DNA of 35,544 nt from Burkholderiales bacterium (GCA_035543335.1 DASZZH010000013.1:1-35544); one strand, 5' to 3'; numbered from the stretch's first letter, positions 1 to 8,513 are shown. Numbers and translations: made by a program. Notes: generated from the letters alone by a model not told the origin.

Positions 1-184
1 ATGGGCATTTTTCGTGCAAACCCGGCTGGGGCGTGGCTTTCCGGGCGGTCTGCTTTGTCGCTCGCCTTGCGAATAGGCAACGGCTATTCGACGCGGCTCG
101 CTTCGCGCATCCCATCCCGGAAAGCCGACGCCGCGGCCCCGTGGAGTTCTTCAACACCCTGTTAAGTCCCAATCAAAAGCAGCC
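1..184. repeat. Nested inverted repeat at the left edge
   Basis: There is no credible gene here. An outer inverted repeat pairs GGCTTTCCGGG (35-45) with CCCGGAAAGCC (116-126), and the pairing continues outward through GGCGT (30-34) and ACGCC (128-132) with one bulged base. Inside lies a second hairpin, CGAATAG (70-76) and CTATTCG (84-90), around a 7-base loop. No T-run follows, so this is not an obvious intrinsic terminator. It may be a REP-like element or the folded 3' region of a gene outside the window. Confidence 0.45.
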
Positions 185-745
185 ATGATGCAACAGGAAA
201 ACCACGCAAGCAGTGAAATTGCCGCTCTGGCCGGAGGATGCTTTTGGTGCCTGGAAGCGGTCTACGACGAACTCAAAGGCGTCAAATCGGTGGAATCCGG
301 CTACATGGGCGGCACCACGGCCAATCCCACCTATGAACAGGTCTGCAGCGGCAGGACGGGGCACACCGAAGTAGTGCAAATCCGTTTCGACCCCTCCACG
401 GTTTCCTTCAGGGAAATCCTCGAGGTGTTTTTCGTGATTCATGACCCCACGACGCTTAACCGCCAGGGCAACGATGTGGGCACACCATACCGCTCGGCGA
501 TTTTTTACCACACGCTCGAGCAAAAAACGGCGGCGGAAGAAGTGATTAAGAGCCTGAACGGCGCGCATATTTGGAGTTCGCCCATCGTCACCGAGGTGGC
601 GCCGGCCCAGACTTTCTATCCGGCGGAGAATTACCACCAGGAATATTTCCAGCGCAACCCGGTTCAGCCCTACTGCATGTTCGTGGTGGAGCCGAAGGTG
701 GCCAAATTCCGCAAGCATTTTCTGGGCAAGCTTAAAAAAGCCTGA
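185..745 (+). CDS. msrA: Peptide-methionine (S)-S-oxide reductase MsrA
   Basis: Repairs oxidised proteins by reducing the S-epimer of methionine sulfoxide, normally using thioredoxin in the cytoplasm. The 186-residue product carries the MsrA signature GCFWC at residues 18-22, with Cys19 as the expected nucleophile, followed by the usual SGYMGG segment, a GHTEVVQ stretch and the conserved YHQEYF near residue 150. Length is that of a single-domain MsrA without a fused MsrB. Two ATG codons in tandem (185 and 188) can serve as start; neither has a strong Shine-Dalgarno sequence. It appears to be monocistronic, with an untranslated gap before the next gene. Confidence 0.95.
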   Translation: MMQQENHASSEIAALAGGCFWCLEAVYDELKGVKSVESGYMGGTTANPTYEQVCSGRTGHTEVVQIRFDPSTVSFREILEVFFVIHDPTTLNRQGNDVGTPYRSAIFYHTLEQKTAAEEVIKSLNGAHIWSSPIVTEVAPAQTFYPAENYHQEYFQRNPVQPYCMFVVEPKVAKFRKHFLGKLKKA

Positions 746-886
746 GTGGTGTTTTGCCGGTTTCGCCCAAAAATGGTTGACAAACCACCCTTACTATAGG
801 CATGCTTTCCTCGCACTTTGCTGTAGCTGGAGGCAAGGGAAGCCTGAACATTGATTTTCACATCTTTTAAGAGAGGGAATAAAACT

Positions 887-1234
887 ATGGCAATGAAGAA
901 AAAGGGCAAGAAGACTGCTAAGAAATCAGTAATGAAGAGAAAAGCCGCTCCGCGCGCAGCCAAGAAGAAGAGCGGGGCCAAGCGCAAGCCTAATCCCGCG
1001 TTCATGAAGCCAATGACACCCACCGCCTCGCTCGCCGCTGTGGTGGGATCCAGCGCCATGCCGCGCACCGAAGTCACCAAGAAACTGTGGGGCTACATCA
1101 AGCGAAACGGCCTACAAGACAGCATGAACAGGCGCATGATCAATGCCGACGACAAGCTGCGCGATGTTTTTGGCGGCAAGCGGCAAGTTTCCATGTTTGA
1201 AATGACCAAGCTGGTCAGCAAACATCTGAGATAG
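887..1234 (+). CDS. SWIB/MDM2-domain protein with lysine-rich histone-like N-terminus
   Basis: A 115-residue basic protein. Residues 1-36 are almost entirely Lys, Ala, Arg and Ser, resembling the tail of bacterial histone H1-like proteins. Residues 58-115 form a SWIB domain, recognisable from KKLWGYIK at 65-72, the IN-DDKLRDVFG segment and the closing MFEMTKLVSKHL. Such fusions occur in chlamydiae and many betaproteobacteria and are thought to bind DNA, but their precise role is unclear. The ATG at 887 is preferred over the upstream TTG at 851 because GAGAGGG lies 9 bases before it. A strong terminator follows at 1324-1360. Confidence 0.88.
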   Translation: MAMKKKGKKTAKKSVMKRKAAPRAAKKKSGAKRKPNPAFMKPMTPTASLAAVVGSSAMPRTEVTKKLWGYIKRNGLQDSMNRRMINADDKLRDVFGGKRQVSMFEMTKLVSKHLR

Positions 1235-1323
1235 CAGGCGCGGCGGGCGGGTGGCGGAAGCCGGGCGGGACCCCTGCCCGGCGAAAGAGTGCGCCCGCTC
1301 AATGCGTGCCGGCAGAAAAGCAG

Positions 1324-1360
1324 CCGGCACTGCCTCTAAGGGCAGTGCCGGTTTCTTTTG
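1324..1360 (+). terminator. Rho-independent terminator after the SWIB gene
   Basis: A perfect 11-bp stem, CCGGCACTGCC (1324-1334) and GGCAGTGCCGG (1341-1351), with a 6-base loop, followed directly by TTTCTTTTG. It ends the SWIB transcript and separates it from dsbB. Confidence 0.9.
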
Positions 1361-1468
1361 CCCGGTGAAAATTGCTGCGAAGCCTCTTTCGCGGACTCGG
1401 GCCGTCACCCGGGTGCCAACGACCGGTAATGGCGAGCCGGTTTGAGCACTGATACAATCGCTTTCTCT

Positions 1469-1963
1469 ATGAAAGTCCGCCTGATTTTCCTCGCCGTTTT
1501 CCTGGCGTGCCTGGGCCTGCTGGCTTTTGGGCTCTACCTGCAGCACGTGGAGCACCTCGAGCCTTGCCCGTTGTGCATCTTGCAGCGCCTGGCCTTTATC
1601 GCGGCCGGTCTCACGGCGCTGGTTGCGGCTATTCATAATCCTCACGGAATCGGCAAGGCAGTCTATGCCGTGACGCTTTCTCTTTGCGCGGGCCTGGGCG
1701 CCGGCGTTGCGGGACGGCATGTGTGGCTGCAGAGTTTCCCGCCGGCAAAAAGCGTCGCCTGCGGGCCGGACCTGGAATATCTGCTCGATGCTTTTCCCTT
1801 GTCCAAGGCGCTGCCCATGATTTTCAAGGGTTCGGGCGACTGCGGGAAAATCGCGTGGAGCTTTCTCGGACTTTCTATTCCGGGATGGGCGCTCCTGTGG
1901 TTTATCCTGTTCGTGCTGGCGGGCCTGGCCGTGCTTTTCCGCGGCCTGCGCCCGGAACAGTGA
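1469..1963 (+). CDS. dsbB: Disulfide bond formation protein DsbB
   Basis: Inner-membrane protein that reoxidises periplasmic DsbA and passes electrons to quinones. The 164-residue product has four hydrophobic segments (about 4-22, 40-56, 64-82, 137-156). The first periplasmic loop carries the redox pair Cys33-Pro-Leu-Cys36, and the second loop contains Cys98 and Cys125, the pair that reacts with DsbA. Start chosen at the ATG at 1469, just before the first membrane segment; an in-frame TTG at 1442 would add nine residues without a better ribosome site. The stop is 4 bases upstream of aceK, so the two are probably co-transcribed. Confidence 0.92.
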   Translation: MKVRLIFLAVFLACLGLLAFGLYLQHVEHLEPCPLCILQRLAFIAAGLTALVAAIHNPHGIGKAVYAVTLSLCAGLGAGVAGRHVWLQSFPPAKSVACGPDLEYLLDAFPLSKALPMIFKGSGDCGKIAWSFLGLSIPGWALLWFILFVLAGLAVLFRGLRPEQ

Positions 1964-1967
1964 ATTC

Positions 1968-3728
1968 ATGCCCATGCAGCAGTCATTCCGCGAACTCGGA
2001 CAGAATCAGGCCGCTTACGCCATCGCGCAGGCGATTTTGGAAGGCTTCAACAAGCACTACCGCATCTTCCGCGAAACCAGCCGGGCCGCCAAGGAGCGCT
2101 TCGAAAACCAGGACTGGGCGGCGGTGCAGCAAGCCTCAAAGGAAAGAATCCAGTTTTACGATAAACGGGTGGTGGAAGGGGTCGAACGGCTGGAAAAAGA
2201 ATTCGGCGCGGGCTCACTGGTCGACACCGCCTGGAGGCAAATCAAGCTGCATTATATCGGCTTGCTTACCTATCACAAGCAGCCGGAGCTCGCGGAAACC
2301 TATTTTAATTCGGTGTCCTGCAAAATCCTGCATCGCACCTATTTCCACAACAACTTCATTTTTGTGCGGCCGGCGGTCTCAACCGACGACATCGAATCGG
2401 ATCCGCCGTCTTACCGTTATTATTACCCCGGCAAGGCGGGCTTGCGCGATGCGCTGATCCAACTCATCCGTGACTATGACCTGAAGCCGCTGTTTGCCGA
2501 TTTGCCTCGCGATATGCGCTATGTGCTCAAGGCATGCCGCCAGCACTTCCAGCGACCGCTGTATCTTGAGGCCAACCATCAAATCCAGGTGTTGAGCTCG
2601 CTGCTTTACCGCAACAAGGGCGCCTACATCGTCGGCAAGTTCATCAACGGCAACAACGAGCATCCGTTTGCCGTGCCGATTCTTTACGACAATACCGGCA
2701 AGCTTTATCTGGATACGATCCTGTTGAAGCAGGACCACCTCAACATCCTATTCAGCTCAAGCCGCGCCTATTTCATGGCCGATGTCGAAGTGCCTTCGGT
2801 CTACGTGCAGTTCCTGAGCAGCATGCTGCCGAGCAAGCCCAAGTGGGAGCTTTACACCCTGCTGGGATGGCAAAAGCACGGCAAGAACCTTTTCTACCGC
2901 GACTTCCTGCACCACCTCAAGCATTCCAGCGACGATTTCGTCATCGCGCCCGGCATCAAAGGCCTGGTGATGCTGGTGTTCACTCTGCCTTCTTTTCCGT
3001 ATGTGTTCAAGGTCATCAAGGACGTATTTCCACCGTCCAAGGAAGTTGACCGGCAGACTGTGAAAGAGAGATACCAGCTCGTCAAATACCACGACCGTGT
3101 GGGGCGCATGGCCGACACGCTGGAGTATTCCGATGTCGCCTTTCCGAAGGACCGCTTTACCCCGGAATTGCTCAAAGAGGTACGCAGGGAAATCCCGTCC
3201 CAACTCGAAGAGGAGGGCGATACGCTCTTCATCAAGCACCTTTACATCGAGCGCCGGTTGCACCCACTCAATATGTATCTGGGAAAGGCGAATGACGAGG
3301 AGATCCGCCATGCGCTTTTCGAGTACGGCAACGCGATCAAGCAGCTTGCCACGGCCAACATTTTTCCAGGCGACCTTCTCTACAAGAACTTCGGGCTGAC
3401 GCGCTACAAACGAGTGGTGTTCTACGACTACGACGAGATTGAGTATCTCACCAATTGCAATTTCCGCAAGATGCCGCAAGCACGCACCGAGGAAGACGAA
3501 CTTTCCGCCGAACCCTGGTATTCAGTCGGGACCCACGACATTTTCCCGGAAGAATTCGAGAATTTTCTGCTCACCGACCCGCGGGTGAAAAAGCACTTCT
3601 ACCACTACCACAAAGATCTGCTCGACCCGGAATACTGGAAGGCGATTCAGCAGCACATTATGGCGGGGCAGGTGGAGGATGTGTTTCCCTATCCGGCATC
3701 TTTGCGCTTTTGCAATATGTTCCGTTGA
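1968..3728 (+). CDS. aceK: Isocitrate dehydrogenase kinase/phosphatase AceK
   Basis: Bifunctional enzyme that phosphorylates and dephosphorylates isocitrate dehydrogenase, diverting isocitrate into the glyoxylate shunt during growth on acetate or other C2 sources. The product is 586 residues (Escherichia coli AceK about 578) and matches along its length. The nucleotide-binding region APGIKGLVM lies near residue 327, followed by the typical FPYVFKVIKD stretch, and the late catalytic region contains FYDYDEIEYLT. The gene starts 4 bases after dsbB. AceK implies an isocitrate lyase/malate synthase shunt elsewhere, which matters because this genome also carries malyl-CoA lyase and malate thiokinase (see mcl, mtkAB), a second route linking acetyl-CoA and glyoxylate. 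Confidence 0.96.
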   Translation: MPMQQSFRELGQNQAAYAIAQAILEGFNKHYRIFRETSRAAKERFENQDWAAVQQASKERIQFYDKRVVEGVERLEKEFGAGSLVDTAWRQIKLHYIGLLTYHKQPELAETYFNSVSCKILHRTYFHNNFIFVRPAVSTDDIESDPPSYRYYYPGKAGLRDALIQLIRDYDLKPLFADLPRDMRYVLKACRQHFQRPLYLEANHQIQVLSSLLYRNKGAYIVGKFINGNNEHPFAVPILYDNTGKLYLDTILLKQDHLNILFSSSRAYFMADVEVPSVYVQFLSSMLPSKPKWELYTLLGWQKHGKNLFYRDFLHHLKHSSDDFVIAPGIKGLVMLVFTLPSFPYVFKVIKDVFPPSKEVDRQTVKERYQLVKYHDRVGRMADTLEYSDVAFPKDRFTPELLKEVRREIPSQLEEEGDTLFIKHLYIERRLHPLNMYLGKANDEEIRHALFEYGNAIKQLATANIFPGDLLYKNFGLTRYKRVVFYDYDEIEYLTNCNFRKMPQARTEEDELSAEPWYSVGTHDIFPEEFENFLLTDPRVKKHFYHYHKDLLDPEYWKAIQQHIMAGQVEDVFPYPASLRFCNMFR

Positions 3729-3766
3729 GAGCGGGCCGTAGTAGAATTAGTGGTGTCAAACCTGAG

Positions 3767-3842
3767 AGGTCACTAGCTCAACTGGTAGAGCAGCGGACTC
3801 TTAATCCGTTGGTTCGGGGTTCAAGTCCCCGGTGGCCTACCA
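3767..3842 (+). tRNA. tRNA-Lys (anticodon CTT)
   Basis: A complete cloverleaf of 76 nt with encoded CCA. Acceptor stem AGGTCAC (3767-3773) pairs with GTGGCCT (3832-3838) with one G-T pair; discriminator A3839; CCA 3840-3842. The anticodon stem GCGGA/TCCGT encloses loop CTCTTAA, giving anticodon CTT at 3800-3802. The T-arm is CGGGG-TTCAAGT-CCCCG (3815-3831). A possible -10 element TAGAAT lies at 3742-3747, about 20 bases upstream. No obvious terminator follows. Confidence 0.97.
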
Positions 3843-4297
3843 ACTACGATTCAGACAATGCTTCAGGTCGCATAACCTGCGTTGCGGCGCATCGGCAGAT
3901 TTTGCACCAGGATAGCCCTCATTTGTTATGGGTGTAATCCTTTTGCGACTTGAGGTCCGACCCGGGAAATCACACCGCTGTCCGCAGGATTTCGGGCACT
4001 AGGTATTATTTTTGCGTGCTAAATATTCTTTAGCCTTGCGGTGATGCAACGAGGTCACGCGTTTCCGGCTCGCCAAGCATGTGCGGCGATTCCGGCTTTT
4101 GATGCTGAATACCTGGAAAAACATCTTTGCCTGCAAAGCTTTTCATGCAGTGCTGCGGCTGTTGCGGACTTGTGCGACGTTGCGGAACTCGGCCGGCGAC
4201 TGCTACGCAATAATGTTATCAAAGCAAAGCCGGCAGCTTGCGCGCCTGTTCGCTTTTGTAACACTTTTGACACGCAGGGGCACTCTGGAGGAACACT
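3843..4297. other. Intergenic region upstream of the FAH-family gene
   Basis: 455 bases with no convincing gene. Open frames here have no recognisable composition or start signals. The segment presumably holds the promoter for the FAH/PanE-like pair. I looked for the TTGAC-N4-GTCAA dyad seen at 10485 and 15521 and found no copy. At the right end GGAGGA (4287-4292) is the ribosome site of the next gene. Confidence 0.5.
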
Positions 4298-5071
4298 GTG
4301 GCGCTTTGGGTCAGGTTCAAGGATGAGCTGGATGTTGAGGGTTTCGGCGTGCTGCAAGACGAAGGCAGCATCCGCGTATATGGCGGCGACATGTTCGACA
4401 AACCTGCGCCAAGCGGCGCCTGTGTCCCCTTAAGCGCCGTACGATTGCTTACTCCATCGCGGCCAAGCAAGGTCATCGCCCTGTGGAACAACTTCCACGC
4501 TGGCGCGGAGAAGCTCAACCTGGCGATTCCCGCGGAGCCGCACTATTTTCTCAAAACGCCGAATTCGTACCTGAATCCGTTCGAAACCATCCGCAAGCCG
4601 AAGTCCTGCGAGGGCAAGGTGGGGTTCGAGGGCGAGCTGGGCGTAGTCATCGGCAAGACCTGCAAGGAAGTGACAGAATCCGATGCGATGAACTACGTCT
4701 TCGGTTACACTTGTGTTAACGACGTGGGGATTTTCGACATCGTCAATCGCAATCCCGCTTTCGCCCAATGGGTCCGCGCCAAAGGCTTCGATACTTTCTG
4801 CCCCATGGGGCCGGTGGTGGCGACCGGTTTGGACCCCGCGACGTTGGTCGTGAAGAGCATCCTGGACGGGCAGGAGAGACAGAATTACCCCATCGGCGAT
4901 ATGATCTTCTCGGTCGCGCAATTGGTCAGCCTGATCTCCCAGGACCTGACCCTGTACCCCGGTGACATCATCACCTGCGGCACATCGATCGGCTCCGGCT
5001 CTATGAAGTCCGGCAGCACCATCGAAATCGAAATTACCGGCATTGGTAAATTAATCAATACCTTCGAGTAG
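4298..5071 (+). CDS. Fumarylacetoacetate hydrolase (FAH)-family protein
   Basis: FAH-family enzymes are Mg2+-dependent and hydrolyse, isomerise or decarboxylate 2-keto acids; family members include acylpyruvases, oxaloacetate decarboxylases/tautomerases and catechol meta-pathway isomerases. The 257-residue product shows the core: KTPNSYLNP near 86, the metal ligands Glu111 and Glu113 in FEGELG, Asp142 in NDVGIFD, Lys163 in AKGFDTFCPMGP, and a closing CGTSIGSG and IEIEITGIG. The usual ARD-x-Q after the Asp ligand is altered to IFD-I. Start is GTG at 4298 with GGAGGA 5 bases upstream. It lies 20 bases before the PanE-like gene and is probably co-transcribed. Substrate unknown; an oxaloacetate-related role is only a guess from the serine-cycle context. 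Confidence 0.88.
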   Translation: MALWVRFKDELDVEGFGVLQDEGSIRVYGGDMFDKPAPSGACVPLSAVRLLTPSRPSKVIALWNNFHAGAEKLNLAIPAEPHYFLKTPNSYLNPFETIRKPKSCEGKVGFEGELGVVIGKTCKEVTESDAMNYVFGYTCVNDVGIFDIVNRNPAFAQWVRAKGFDTFCPMGPVVATGLDPATLVVKSILDGQERQNYPIGDMIFSVAQLVSLISQDLTLYPGDIITCGTSIGSGSMKSGSTIEIEITGIGKLINTFE

Positions 5072-5091
5072 TTCTTTCGAGGAATCTTTCG

Positions 5092-6096
5092 ATGAAGACA
5101 GCGGTTATTGGCGCAGGCGCTATCGGTGGCTATGTGGGCGTGAAACTGTCGCTGGCCGGCGAAGACGTCACGTTCATTGTGCGTGGCGCGAACCTGGACG
5201 CCATTCGCAAGAACGGCATGAAGCTCATCATGAGTGACGGCACGGAACACGTGGCTCGCAACGTCAAGGCCACCAACAACTACGATGAGGCGAGCCCGCA
5301 GGACGTGGTGATCCTCGCCGTGAAGGCACACCAGCTGGAAGCCGTCGTCAACGACGTGCCCAAGCTGTTCGGTCCGGATACCGTGGTCGTTACCATGCAG
5401 AATGGCATCCCCTACTGGTACTTCCATAAACACGGGGGCGAGCTGGAAGGCAGCAGCTTGAAGAGCGTGGACCCGACCGGGCTCATCAGCGAAAAGATCC
5501 CGGCGCAGCGCGTCATCGGCTGTGTGGTCTATCCGGCGTCCATACTGGTCGCGCCCGGCGTGGTGAAGCATGTCGAGGGCGATCGCTTCCCCGTGGGCGA
5601 GTTGGATGGCTCCACCAGCGAGCGCGTCACGCGGGTTTCCGAGTGTTTCACCAAGGCGGGCTTCAAGGCGCCGGTGCTGGACAATATTCGCGCCGAGATA
5701 TGGCTCAAGCTCTGGGGCAACCTGACCTTCAATCCGATCAGCGTGTTAGCTCATTCTACCCTGGTCGATATTTGCCAGTATCCGCTTACGCGCGAGCTGG
5801 CAGCGGCGATGATGACCGAGGCGCAGACTATCGCCAGTAAGCTCGGCGTCACTTTCCGCGTTCCGCTCGAGAAGCGCATCGCCGGCGCGGAGAAGGTGGG
5901 CAAGCACAAAACTTCCATGCTGCAGGATTTCGAGGCGGGACGAGAGCCCGAAATTGAAGCGCTGGTGGGCTCGGTAATGGAACTGGGCCGTCTCACCCAT
6001 ACGCCGACGCCGCATATCGACACCGTGTACGCGCTCACCAAGCTGCTCGCCAAGACCCTGGCCGAGGAGCGCGGTTTTGGGCGCAAAATAATATAG
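5092..6096 (+). CDS. Ketopantoate reductase-like protein; candidate oxalyl-CoA reductase
   Basis: A 334-residue NAD(P)-dependent reductase of the ApbA/PanE family. The Rossmann motif GAGAIGG is at residues 7-13. NGIPYWYF is at 104-111, the catalytic lysine is expected at Lys206 in WLKLWGN, with Asn210 after it, and the C-terminal part has the HKTSMLQD signature. Classic PanE reduces ketopantoate for pantothenate synthesis. However, the NGIP-WYF and VDP segments and the location next to frc resemble PanE2 of Methylorubrum extorquens, reported to reduce oxalyl-CoA to glyoxylate. GAGGA precedes the ATG. Family assignment is firm; the oxalyl-CoA role is inference. Converges with the formyltransferase gene. 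Confidence 0.9.
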   Translation: MKTAVIGAGAIGGYVGVKLSLAGEDVTFIVRGANLDAIRKNGMKLIMSDGTEHVARNVKATNNYDEASPQDVVILAVKAHQLEAVVNDVPKLFGPDTVVVTMQNGIPYWYFHKHGGELEGSSLKSVDPTGLISEKIPAQRVIGCVVYPASILVAPGVVKHVEGDRFPVGELDGSTSERVTRVSECFTKAGFKAPVLDNIRAEIWLKLWGNLTFNPISVLAHSTLVDICQYPLTRELAAAMMTEAQTIASKLGVTFRVPLEKRIAGAEKVGKHKTSMLQDFEAGREPEIEALVGSVMELGRLTHTPTPHIDTVYALTKLLAKTLAEERGFGRKII

Positions 6097-6161
6097 GAAA
6101 TGGTGATGGGGGTTACAATCGCAACGGGCCCGTCCTCAGATTTTAGGCACAGTCTAAGAGG

Positions 6162-7094
6162 CTAACTGCCGAGCAGCGTACCCACACTCAAGCCCGCTTC
6201 GTGCACAAATTCAACGGCGGGCATTTTCTTGCCACCCCCCAGCTTTAGCTTGAAGACTTCGATCCGGCCGCCTTGGGCGGTGATGCAGATGCTGTCCGGG
6301 TCAATCTCGGAGACTTCGCCGATCTTGCCCTTCACCGCGCCGAAAGTCCGAACCAGGTGCTTTTTCGAGCCGAACAGCTGCAGCTTCTGGCCGTTCAAAG
6401 TGGTCCATGCCCCGGGCGCGGGATCGCAGCCGCGGATGACGTTGTGGATGAAATCGACGTGATTGTTCCAGTTGATCCTAGCCTCGGCTTCGCGGCACCA
6501 GCCTTCGTAACTGGCTTTGTTCTCGTCCTGGACGATTTCCTTGTGTCTGCCGGCGACGACCAGGTCGGTGGCATCGAGCATGGCAGCCACACCCATCGGG
6601 AAGAGGCGGTCGAAATAGACGCTGCCCAGCGTGTCCTCGGGGCTGATCGGTGTTTTTTTCTGCAGGACCACTGCGCCTTCGTCGAGGCCGTCGTTAGGGC
6701 GGAAGATGGTCAGGCCGGTCTCGGTCTCGCCCTTGATGATCGACCAGTTGATCGACGACGGCCCGCGGAACTTGGGCAGCAGCGACGGGTGGTACTGGAT
6801 GGTGCCGTGCTTGGGAATGTTGACGAAATCCTGCGGCGCGAACTGCAGCACGAAGGCCATGATGCCGATCTCGGCGTTGGCGTCCTTCATCGCCTGCGTT
6901 GCCTCAGGCGCGCGCAGCGACTTGAACTGATGAACCTTTAGGCCTCTTTCCTGCGCCGCGACGCGCAGCGCGTCGGGCCGGGCACCTTCTTTCTCGGGGG
7001 TGCAGAACACCGCGGCGATTTCGTCGCCGCGCGCAAGGAATGCTTCCAGAATGGCTTTACCAAAATCTTGCTGTCCGATTATTGCGATTCGCAT
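6162..7094 (-). CDS. Stand-alone formyltransferase domain protein (10-formyl-THF hydrolase/dehydrogenase N-terminal type)
   Basis: A 310-residue protein resembling the N-terminal hydrolase domain plus OB-like domain of 10-formyltetrahydrofolate dehydrogenase (ALDH1L1) and more distantly Fmt. Visible motifs are IGQQDFG at 6-12, YHPSLLP at 101-107 with His102, and NDGLDEG at 134-140 with Asp138. The His-Asp spacing of 36 equals His106/Asp142 of the mammalian enzyme. There is no aldehyde dehydrogenase domain. Two residues before the His stands Gln100, where Fmt has Asn and the mammalian enzyme Ile. The family moves or hydrolyses formyl groups on tetrahydrofolate. Next to frc and the ThDP lyase, it could release or transfer C1 units derived from formyl-CoA; this is inference. 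ATG start at 7094. Confidence 0.85.
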   Translation of the reverse strand: MRIAIIGQQDFGKAILEAFLARGDEIAAVFCTPEKEGARPDALRVAAQERGLKVHQFKSLRAPEATQAMKDANAEIGIMAFVLQFAPQDFVNIPKHGTIQYHPSLLPKFRGPSSINWSIIKGETETGLTIFRPNDGLDEGAVVLQKKTPISPEDTLGSVYFDRLFPMGVAAMLDATDLVVAGRHKEIVQDENKASYEGWCREAEARINWNNHVDFIHNVIRGCDPAPGAWTTLNGQKLQLFGSKKHLVRTFGAVKGKIGEVSEIDPDSICITAQGGRIEVFKLKLGGGKKMPAVEFVHEAGLSVGTLLGS

Positions 7095-7183
7095 GAGTCA
7101 CTCCGCGATGTGAAAGGGCGCGTTGAACGGCTATTCAGCCCGTTCTAACGCGCGCAAGCTTAGCAGCCGAGTATGCCGGGCGC

Positions 7184-8443
7184 TCAAGCGGCTTTCTTCG
7201 GAGGCGCCGAGAACGCGCCGGCGCTCTTCAGGCCGGCGATCCTGACGTCGTCGTAGCCCAGCACTTCCTTGAGGATTTCCGCGGTGTGCTCGCCCAGTAG
7301 CGGCGAGCGCTTGATTTCGGCCGGGGAGTCGGATAGCTTGATCGGCATGCCGATGTTGTACCAGGTGCCGCGCTGCGGGTGGTCGAGTTCGACGTACATG
7401 TCGCGCAGCTTGACGTGCTCGTCGTTGGCAAGGTCCTCGGTGCTCATGACCGGACCGCAGGGCACTTCGAGCTCGTTGAGGATCGCCATGAACTCGCGCT
7501 TGGTGTAGTGGGATGCGAACTTTTCAATCAGCGCCCACATCTTGCCTTGGTGCTTGCGACGCTCGCCGATGGTGGCGAATTTCGGGTCCTTGGCCAGTGC
7601 TTCGCCGCCGATCTTGGTGCCGAGTGCATCCCACACCGCTTCCTGCACCACAACATAGATGTAATCGTTGGGGCCTCCCGGCTTGCACTTGATGACGTTG
7701 CCGAGCTGGCCGCCGCCGGAATCGTTACCCGCGCGCGGCACCGCCTTGAGCCCGCTGGTCGGCACCGAGTACTCGGAAAGCGAGCCACGCGTGAGGCGCT
7801 GGTGGTCGCGGAACTTAACGCGGCACAAGTTCATCACCCCGTCCATCATCGCGACCTCGACGTACTGTCCCTGGCCTGTCTTGTTGCGCTGGTGGAGCGC
7901 GGCGAGGATGCCGATCACGAGGTGGAGGCCGGTCCCCGTGTCGCCGATCTGGGCTCCGGCCACGAACGGCGGGCCCTCGGGCGCGCCGGTGGTGCTCATC
8001 GCCCCGCCCATCGCCTGAGCCACGTTCTCGTAGGCCTTGAAGTCGGCGTAGGGACCGCTCGAGCCAAAGCCCTTGATCGAGGCCATCACGATGCGCGGGT
8101 TGATCTCGTGCACCTTCTCCCACGGGAAACCCAGCCGGTCGATCACGCCAGGACCGAAGTTCTCCATCACCACGTCGCACTTCTTCAGCAGCTCGATGAA
8201 GACCTCCTTCCCCGCCGGGTTCTTCATGTTCACGGTGATCGAACGCTTGTTGCAATTGAGCATGGTGAAGTAGAGGCTGTCAGCGTTGGGGACGTCGCGC
8301 AGCTGGCCGCGTGTGGTATCGCCTGTCGGCGGCTCGAATTTGATTACGTCCGCACCGAGCCAGGCCATCAGCTGCGAGGCGGTCGGCCCCGCCTGCACGT
8401 GCGACATGTCGAGAATGCGAATGCCCGACAGTGCTTTATCCAT
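7184..8443 (-). CDS. frc: Formyl-CoA:oxalate CoA-transferase (class III CoA-transferase)
   Basis: Transfers CoA from formyl-CoA to oxalate, giving oxalyl-CoA and formate. The 419-residue product follows Oxalobacter formigenes Frc closely: THVQAGP-type start (SHVQAGP, Gln17), PNADSLYFTM with Tyr58, NCNKRSI at 63-69, catalytic Asp168 in GAQIGDTGTG (Asp169 in Oxalobacter), a glycine loop SGGGQ at 242-246, and PCGPVMS near the end. The position of Trp48 of Oxalobacter Frc seems to be Gln47. It has a longer C-terminal tail (SAGAFSAPPKKAA). It lies downstream of the ThDP lyase gene on the same strand with a hairpin (8514-8532) between them. The oxalate specificity is strongly supported by the shared motifs. 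Confidence 0.93.
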   Translation of the reverse strand: MDKALSGIRILDMSHVQAGPTASQLMAWLGADVIKFEPPTGDTTRGQLRDVPNADSLYFTMLNCNKRSITVNMKNPAGKEVFIELLKKCDVVMENFGPGVIDRLGFPWEKVHEINPRIVMASIKGFGSSGPYADFKAYENVAQAMGGAMSTTGAPEGPPFVAGAQIGDTGTGLHLVIGILAALHQRNKTGQGQYVEVAMMDGVMNLCRVKFRDHQRLTRGSLSEYSVPTSGLKAVPRAGNDSGGGQLGNVIKCKPGGPNDYIYVVVQEAVWDALGTKIGGEALAKDPKFATIGERRKHQGKMWALIEKFASHYTKREFMAILNELEVPCGPVMSTEDLANDEHVKLRDMYVELDHPQRGTWYNIGMPIKLSDSPAEIKRSPLLGEHTAEILKEVLGYDDVRIAGLKSAGAFSAPPKKAA

Positions 8444-8513
8444 TTTGTCTCCTCAGAAAAATCAAAGTCTTGCCGCCGCGAGTTTATGCGAATAAATGCG
8501 GATTATAAATGAA

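Noticed and set aside
777..804. TTGACA at 777 as a -35 box for the SWIB gene
   Set aside because: No acceptable -10 element lies 16-18 bases downstream; TACTAT at 792 is too close.
4041..4433. Open frame upstream of the FAH gene
   Set aside because: It runs into the FAH gene in another frame, has a poor start and unnatural composition.
7379..8512. Open frame on the plus strand opposite frc
   Set aside because: It mirrors frc, lacks domain motifs and has a repetitive His/Val/Leu/Ala make-up typical of an antisense shadow.
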